From assembly GCA_036874045.1 (NCBI GenBank), contig JAZBRI010000011.1, positions 10,407,501 to 10,471,500 on the forward strand: a stretch of 64,000 nt of DNA, read 5' to 3'. This DNA is from Cymodocea nodosa. Lineage: Eukaryota; Streptophyta; Magnoliopsida; Alismatales; Cymodoceaceae. The stretch's first letter is position 1. Each line of letters starts with the position of its first letter. Made by a program: the position numbers and the translations under genes. Below the pieces are notes generated by a model that saw only the letters and a program-made list of their open reading frames with translations, did no database searches and was not told the origin of the DNA. Below, piece after piece: positions 56,967 through 64,000 of this stretch.

Positions 56967-58583
56967 GGGTAGATGGGAGTTCGAATCACATCATAGTCAA
57001 TTGTGCTGTGAGCCTACTGATTAAATTATCATATGGATTATTATTCCACGTGTGGTCTGTCGCATGGTTCTGGATGAGCGGAAGACATGAAGGTGGGTGA
57101 AGCCACGTTACAATTTTCTGGATGCATGTGTTGTACACGTTGCTGCCTTAATGTGGTTGCCATTAATGATCTATGGTCTGGTTTTGGAAAAGGCCACGAC
57201 TGCAAAGGAAAGAACAAGTAGCCTTCCAGAGATCGATCGGCGGTCGGTTTCATCTACAAGAAAGAGGTGTACATTCGGCCGAATAAATATTACAGAGAGG
57301 GCTGACTGAGTGAAAGAAAGAAGGTGGTTCGGCAACTTCGGGTCCGGAGAACTTTATCTATGAGAGTCAGTGTTCTCACGTGAAGGATGAAAGGATGAGT
57401 TCAAAAAACCATTACCCCCAATCGTAGATTTGATTTCCTAAGCAGTTCATCTGAGTCTACATTTGAGGTAAATGTTGTTAGTGGTGAGAAGCATTAAAAA
57501 TATGGATCTATTTGTGCATTCAGAAAAGAATTTAATAGAAATGAAATTCTTTATAAAAACGGAATTGATTAAAATTTGAATATAACGGAATTTGAAATTT
57601 TAGTATTTATGTATGTTTAGTAGAGTGATAAAAATTAAAATTTAGATATTTATATGCATTTAAGAAAGTGACAAAATTTGAAATTAATATGTTTATATAG
57701 GTCAATAAAAGTGAAGTAAGATATACTAGTAATCATTAATTGTGAAATGTATATTAACATAATCAAATTCAAATTTGACATTTATGAATTAATTAATAAA
57801 TATAAATTAAGTTCAAATTTAACATAATTAAGTTCAAGTTTAAACTTTCATATAAATTAACTTACCCAATAATATAATATAGTTGCAATTAATTAGTTAT
57901 CATGTCATATAATAATATCATTAAATGTTCATATGTAATTAATAATATCACTCATGATAGTTCAATTGAAAGTTTATTACCCTTATATTGAAAGTTCACT
58001 TATGATAAATTAAAAATAAAAGTACATATACTTTAATTAAGTTCAAATATTGAAACAAAAGTATAGCTCAAACCAAACATTACAATCAAATAATAGATAT
58101 CTTTGCGATGTGGCTAATACTATATCAAATAAGTGAATACAACAAATTTTGATGGGCTTATCTTACATGCAATGAGAGTTGGCCGAAGCTCCTAACCAAA
58201 GATGTGTAGTGTTCTATTGCAACCACCCCTTTTTGAAGATCAAACCAAGTAAGAATGTCGAGTATTTGAGGAATCTATTGTGAAAGATAGAATTTAATTA
58301 GGATAAATGCTACCATTCAAGGTGTAGTAGCCTCCAATACAATAGTCACATAACAAGATGTCTTCTATAGAAACCCTATACTACTTAAGAGAGGTGAATT
58401 AAAATTTTTTTTTCTTATACCCTCTTATGAACTAGTTACATTTCGTAGAAATATTTAAAAATCATTTAATAAAATTGATCAACACACATAAAATAATTTA
58501 CAATTAAAGCACATAGAAAATATTTTATAGTGATTTCCCAATATAGGTACATCTACTCTTTGAGTTTTGCTCAAGTGACCACT
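56967..58583. other. AT-rich intergenic region
   Basis: No gene is recognised. 57500-57720 carries TTTGTGCATTC and repeats of AAATTTGAAATTT-type sequence, like the AT-rich MITE-like elements elsewhere in the window. The ORFs at 57041-57309 lie on both strands of the same segment and show no domain. Confidence 0.4.
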
Positions 58584-60473
58584 TGTTTAACATAAAAAAG
58601 TGCATAATATTAGTGGTTAATGAATGATTAATTGCATGATATTTAACTTATCATATAAGAATTAAGTCATTATATCATAATTATACGATTATATGTCTTA
58701 ATTATAGAATATACATAATTTCAAGGAATTAGTGTTAATTAAATATCATTTTTGAAAGATTGAAAGCTTAGTACTTGTAGTTTTATAGAAGTTTACGGAA
58801 GCTCGTAAAGTTACTAAGATAATTTTACAGACCCTCGTAAAGTTATTAAGGTAAGTTTACGAACCATTGTAAAATTATTAAGGTAAGTTTACAGAACTTC
58901 GTAAAGTTAGGAATTATTTTACATGTCAACTTTTAAATGATTAAGAAAAACTTCTTTTATATATTAAATGTTATATGTTATAAAAATATTTGTTTTATTA
59001 AACTACAAAGCTGAACGAATCTATTAAGTTAAGCTTAACTCAATAAGGTTAGTTTGTTGAGTTATAGTTAAATCAACGGAGTAAGTCTGTTGAGTTACAC
59101 TAACTTCACGGACTACTTATTTTCTAATATTCAATTGTGAGCAGTTGTAAGAAAAGGAAACTCTAAGGAAACAATGTCACACAAATCACGCTATGATTTA
59201 AATTGTGGACAAAAGAAGTAATCACTACCATTAATGTGAAGGAAGGAGATCCAACTAATCATTTAGGCAGAAGCAATTATTACTAAAAGAAGTATAAAAG
59301 GAAAAGAGAAAGAACAAAGAAAAGTGTGGAGGGAGAACCGTGCTAATTGCAGAAAGTGTTGGTCATTCTTTAGCTCCCACCAATACCACCATCCATCATT
59401 TATTAGAGGTTTGTGAGGATATTTTTCAAATATCAGGTCGATTCCAAACCAAACATGGTGACTGACAACTACTGTGAGGAGTGATTGCATCGCAGGAAGG
59501 GAAGTCATTTTCACCAAGCACTGAATCATATCTCAGGAGACAATAAAGTTCTTAGTCTTAGTTTCGAGTTGATGTCATTATACTGAAGAGAAGATCAACT
59601 TACAAAAGTCTCGGTTCACGATTCTATAAGGAGAGGAGCATGTGACAGTAAGTAATTAAGTTTTTAGTGGTGTAACTGTGTCGCATGTAGTGATAGGAGT
59701 TCTTACTGTTAATAGAGAATTTTACCTTTCACCTTTCGTTCATCTTTAAGAACATATCACAATAAAAACAAAACAAAAACTTATTATCTAGTTTTATGTT
59801 TATCAAATCTGTGTTGTATCGTTTGTTTTATATTATCATTATTGTTAGTAATGTTTGTATTGTCATTATTATTAGTAACGTTAGTATTGTCAGTATTGTT
59901 GAATGTTTTATGTTTATTTCATTTTAGAAAATAGAAAATCGTATTACTGATTACTAAAACCAATTTGTATTCAATTCTAAAATCCTAATTGATATATTTA
60001 CTATTTGAAATATTTGAATGTTAGTGTTGATTAATGATAAATATAATATAAACTAATATTAGAAGCTTAATTGATATTGTTTACATTCTGTGGAATCGCC
60101 TCATGGATAGTTGTATTCTTCTATGGACAGTAGTATTAATTTTAAGTTATTAGTGAGACTTGTTGAGTTAACTTAACTCTACGAGTATAGTTTGTTGAGA
60201 TAACTATAATTCAACAAATTGAGTCCATTGAGTTAGTAGTAATTCAATAGAGTGAATAATTTGAAACATAAAAAACCTTTAGTTGTAAAAATTTAAATAG
60301 TTTGAAATTTTTACTCATTCTTTATGAGATCGACTTGTACTTGCACACTTATGTGATAGACACTATACACTTGCAATTAATTATGAATTGGATTTAATAT
60401 CTTATTTGTGAAAATTATATATTTACTTATAAAAGAAAATATATATATTTAAGTAAATAAGAACAACCAAACA
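58584..60473 (+). repeat. Solo LTR H, diverged member of the Athila-like family
   Basis: It starts TGTTTAACATAAAAAAGTGC and ends AGAACAACCAAACA, in the same orientation as solo LTR G. Landmarks in order are the ATATCATAATTATAC block, AACTTCGTAAAGTTA repeats in place of the CGGATAGTT hairpins, the GGTGATTATGG-equivalent block, the CACCTTTCG block, and the AACTCAAC palindromes at 60150-60250. Flanks CCACT (58579-58583) and CCATT (60474-60478) fit a decayed 5-bp duplication. It is more diverged than F and G. Confidence 0.75.
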
Positions 60474-61340
60474 CCATTATATACTTGGATTTTTTGGTTT
60501 ACTCCGCAACTTGGTGTTACAACTTTTGCTTTTCTTAACTTGACATCGACTATAGTCCAAAGACAAACACCACACTACAATTGACAGAACACCTACTCTG
60601 TTCAGTCTACCTAAACATCGCAAATCAATGAGCACAATACTTGTTGTGTTCACGTAAACACTACGACGAACTCCTTCTATGTTTAAATGTCATGAACTAA
60701 CTACAAATACTTTCTGTTAGTTTCGTCATTCCACTTGCAATCTAAGTGGAATGAGTTTTGTAAGAATTTTAAAATCCTGAGAAAAACTTTTGCAATTAAA
60801 ACATAAAATAGTATATGTTTTTCTTAAAAATATGAAAACCTTGATTGAGTTGGAAAAAACTAAAATATAAAACTTCTTGCCTTCACACTTTTTCCAAAGG
60901 TTGATCTAAAAAGCTTTCTCAATCAACAGCTCTTGTGCAAATGCCTTGATGTTGGGTGTGTGTGTTTCTCTCATCAACATTAGCATGTATTTATATTCAT
61001 GTATTCTCCTTCAAAATCGAATGCACATTCAATCTACAATCTCTAGTCTTTCATCTATGACTATGAAAATGTTGGTTGATTGTCACTTTTCCCTTAACTC
61101 CAAAAGTTTCGTTTAATTTTGAATTTCAATTTTGAATCTCCAAGCTCTCTTTTGGCTTTAACTTTGGTCAACTCCCATGATGTATCTCGCTAAACTATTC
61201 CTACAATAATTTATATAACAAAATCCTACAAAACTATATCTTATACAATTCATTAGATAAATACGAAACAATAATTATCAAATCATAAAATAAAGTCCTA
61301 TAAGAATTTTTATATCTATGTTCATGGAGTTTATTCAAAC
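60474..61340. other. Unassigned sequence right of solo LTR H
   Basis: No ORF with a recognised domain; moderate AT content. Nothing further is seen. Confidence 0.4.
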
Positions 61341-61765
61341 ATAACGAACTTATTCCATCATGTTTGGATTTGTTCCAAATTAAACCATCAATGTCCATGT
61401 GTAGAAGAGTTAAACACAACAAACTTACTTCGTTGAATTTACATAAAGTTCACATGCATATATCTGAGTGTGTAAAAAATTAAACATAACAAACTAATTT
61501 CATTGACTTTATGCAAACATCATGAGCACACATACAAGTGCATAAAGATAAACACAACAAATTAACTTTGTTGAATTTATATAAACACCACAAATACCTT
61601 ATGGAGTTTAAAATCTAAATATAATGAACTCATTCCATTGGATTTATGTAAACACTATGGATTTTATTATAACAGTTATGTCTAAACACAACAAACTAAT
61701 TCCATTTAGTTTACACAAGCATTACAAACTAATGTGAGAATCACATAAAGCCTAAACACAACGAA
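61341..61765. repeat. Diverged tandem repeats (65-80 bp) with AACGAACT motif
   Basis: At least six units share an AAACACAACAAACTwAyTTC core followed by GTTGAATTTA and TAAACA-type sequence (61340, 61415, 61487, 61550, 61620, 61682, 61755). Units differ strongly, so the array is old. Confidence 0.55.
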
Positions 61766-61769
61766 CTAA

Positions 61770-62400
61770 TGAAGGATTGGTCAATCAGGAGGACAAAGAC
61801 CCCTTTTCATGGGTCAGATGGCCTGATCGACATCTAGATGACTGAATACGTGGTCAATCATGAATGGAGGGTCTAGATCATCCAAAGCTAATTTAGAGTG
61901 ATCTGAGAGTCTGATTGGTGATTTGACTAAAGGAATAGCCAATCAAAAAGGAGGTAATCCTTTTGAGGACATAGGTTGGCCGAACGATATTTGGATGGAT
62001 AGGCAGATTGTTCATCACGAATGGATGGCTAGGGTTGCCTAGAGCCAATCTAGGGTGATTCAAGGGTCTGATTGTTGATTCGACTGAAGAACCGATCAAT
62101 TAGGGAGGCAATGAGGCAATGACCCTCCTCCAAGGGGGAAAATGGTCGATCAACATCCAGATGGACGAATGAGTCACCCATCACAAGTGGATGGCCAAGA
62201 TCACCTAAAGCTGATCCAAGATGATCTGGGGGTCTAATTGATGATCTAATAGAGGGATCAATCAATTAAAGGGAGAATGACCTCCATCACGAGGTTAGAT
62301 GAATATGATCACGCCTTTACAATGGAGTCAATCATACACCCTGCAAACGAAGGGTTAAGATTATCTGGGATCGATCTAGATGATCTAAGTGTATAAACAC
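61770..62400. repeat. Tandem array of about four ~160-bp units
   Basis: The motif GGTCAATCAGGAGG recurs with changes at 61779, 61938, 62094 and 62256, giving spacings of 159, 156 and 162 bp. Each unit also holds CATCTAGATG-type and ATGGATGGC-type segments and a GGGTCTGATTG block. Two minus-strand ORFs (61893-62099 and 62050-62265) read homologous peptides from successive units but lie in different frames, so the array is better seen as a satellite-like repeat than as a gene. Confidence 0.7.
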
Positions 62401-63350
62401 CGAATGGACAGTATGAATGCACGATCAGGGTGTGGATAGCAACCTTAGGTTATTTGGAGATCTATGAACACCTATCTAACACATGTCCAAATTGGGGTGT
62501 TCGCATATAGTACGTCCTTTTATCATAATGTCATCTCTTATGAATTACATCTTTATTATGAACTTTGACCATAGAGTAGATCTTTTTTAAATTTAACAAT
62601 AATAATTGAAGATACTCTAATTTCTATAGTTTGATATTGTTGTTTCGATTGAAAAGTTTGAAATTCATTATCATCAATGTTGCTAAACTAGCTAAAGTTA
62701 TACATCATTTTGTAAAATTTAAAAATTGATGAGACTTGAGACTTAGTAATGTTAAAACAAAAAGACTAACCAGAGAGGGGATAAATGGTAAAATGTGTTC
62801 AATCTAAAATTATTTCTAACTTGAGTGGTTGAAAGATGCACAATTAAATAAAAAATAGATTACTAAGATGTGCACAATAGAAATAAAGATCACAAAAGTT
62901 TTAGGTAGTTCACCAACTTGACTAGTCCACCCTTAATAGTTACTTAGGCTTCACTAAGTGTTCTAACACTTCCACACTTACTTTTAGGTAGAAGTAAGAA
63001 CTAACCACCTAAGCTTTCAAGTAGAAGCTTCAACCAATAGTACTTAAAGTTTTCTAGTACAAACTCTAACAAACCAACCAACTTGACTTTTATCAGAATT
63101 TTATGTACGGAGAGCTTGCAACACTTCAGATTTACTTTTGCTGAAATTCTACACAATGCTTGAAATGTATCTCTCTAAATTCTTGTAGAATTTTGCTCTC
63201 TCTATACGTGTATGTATATGTGTAATAATTGCCACTTTGTTGCAATCCTTGATCCCTCTTTATACTAAGAATTGCAACGATTAGATTACTTTTAACGTTA
63301 TGCAATTTGGTAAGTTACCATTTGATGGACTTTAAAGAATCTTCTATAGG
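62401..63350. other. Unassigned sequence
   Basis: No ORF above 60 codons with a recognised domain. The stretch 62890-63090 is rich in repeated CTTC/AAGTAGAAG motifs. Nothing further is seen. Confidence 0.4.
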
Positions 63351-63915
63351 TTGTTAAGATATTACTAATTTAATGAGTTATTCTTCCTTGTCAACTTAAC
63401 GAGTTCTATCACGTGAGATATCTTTGTTGTTCACGTGATACCTACCTTTAATATTTTCTTCTTGCAGGTCATTAAGTTTTTGCTAACTTAACTAGTTATT
63501 CTGTCTTTTACTCATTAACTCAATGAGTTGTGCATGTGAGATTTTGCTAACTTAACAAGTTGTGCATGTGAGTTTTGTTTAGCCTTTTAGGTATTCGTTA
63601 AGTTACTTAACTCAATGAGTTGCACTACCTTTAAGTTTGTAACTTAACGAATTCTTTTTTCTATTTTACATGTTGAGTTACTTAACTCAACGAGTTGCAA
63701 TATCTTTAAGTCTGTAACTCAACAAGTTTTTCCATGTGATATCTTAAGTTGGTTGCACGTGTTATCTGCTAATTCAATGAGTTGCATTGTTTTTAAGCCT
63801 ATAACTTAACAACTTCTTCCTTCTGCTTTTATATGTTGAGTTACCTAACTCAATGAGTTGTTCCTTTTATTTTTACATGTTAACTTATCTAACTTAGAAG
63901 TTCTTCCTTCTACTT
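63351..63915. repeat. Array of AACTCAACGAGTT palindromic units
   Basis: About ten irregular copies of ACTTAACTCAATGAGTT-like units are spaced by 20-60 bp with the spacer CATGTGAGAT or TTTTACATGTTGAG. They resemble the hairpin units of the Athila-like LTRs but sit outside any LTR copy that I can delimit; the array may continue past the window. Confidence 0.55.
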
Positions 63916-64000
63916 TGACACTTCATCTATACCTATGAAATACATCTTAATTCTTTACATTATTAAAATACAAAGGTCCTTTCAAATAAACTTAATATTA

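Noticed and set aside
61893..62265. Two homologous minus-strand ORFs as genes
   Set aside because: They lie in successive units of a tandem repeat, in different frames, and stop in the neighbouring units.

Overview
The window looks like nuclear DNA of a flowering plant. Three split genes have plant-type proteins and GT-AG introns, and the rest is a dense, nested layer of plant LTR retrotransposons, MITE-like elements and tandem repeats. Protein flavour (CYP77A, P1/MYB12-like MYB) is compatible with a non-grass monocot, but that is a weak inference; nothing here fixes the species.

Layout. 1-25.8 kb is a pile-up of one Ty3/gypsy (Athila-like) family, all in minus orientation. Partial copies A-D surround one structurally complete element, E (7703-24442), with ~2.2 kb LTRs, a tRNA-Asp-type primer site, a polypurine tract and a perfect 5-bp target duplication (CTCAC). 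E is odd. Read in its own direction the order is LTR, zinc-knuckle remnant, protease, RT-RNase H, integrase, an accessory ORF, then a gag gene, then an F-box gene, then LTR. Gag therefore lies downstream of pol, and a host-type F-box gene is carried as cargo. 25.8-26.9 kb holds a decayed hAT transposon end. 27.4-30.6 kb is a six-exon bZIP transcription factor gene (minus). 31-34.5 kb is AT-rich intergenic DNA with MITE-like sequence.

34.5-41.7 kb is a Ty1/copia element (plus) broken by a solo LTR of the Athila-like family (37446-39532) and by a complete 534-bp TRIM (40570-41103). 41.7-42.7 kb is a MITE-like element. 44.1-46.4 kb is a three-exon R2R3-MYB gene (minus). 46.8-49.4 kb is AT-rich DNA with a CT microsatellite. 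49.4-51.6 kb is another solo LTR. 54.2-55.9 kb is a two-exon CYP77A-type cytochrome P450 gene (minus). 58.6-60.5 kb is a third solo LTR. 61.3-64 kb is a set of diverged tandem repeats and hairpin-forming repeats.

The host genes are independent transcription units. The MYB belongs to the bHLH-independent flavonol/phlobaphene-regulator type. The P450 belongs to a family linked to cutin-type fatty-acid epoxidation or hydroxylation. The bZIP has the unusual N-x7-I basic region. Most mobile elements are decayed. The stops in E that I read by eye are mostly TAG, as expected from C-to-T decay at CAG sites. All calls come from reading the sequence by eye; no database search was run.
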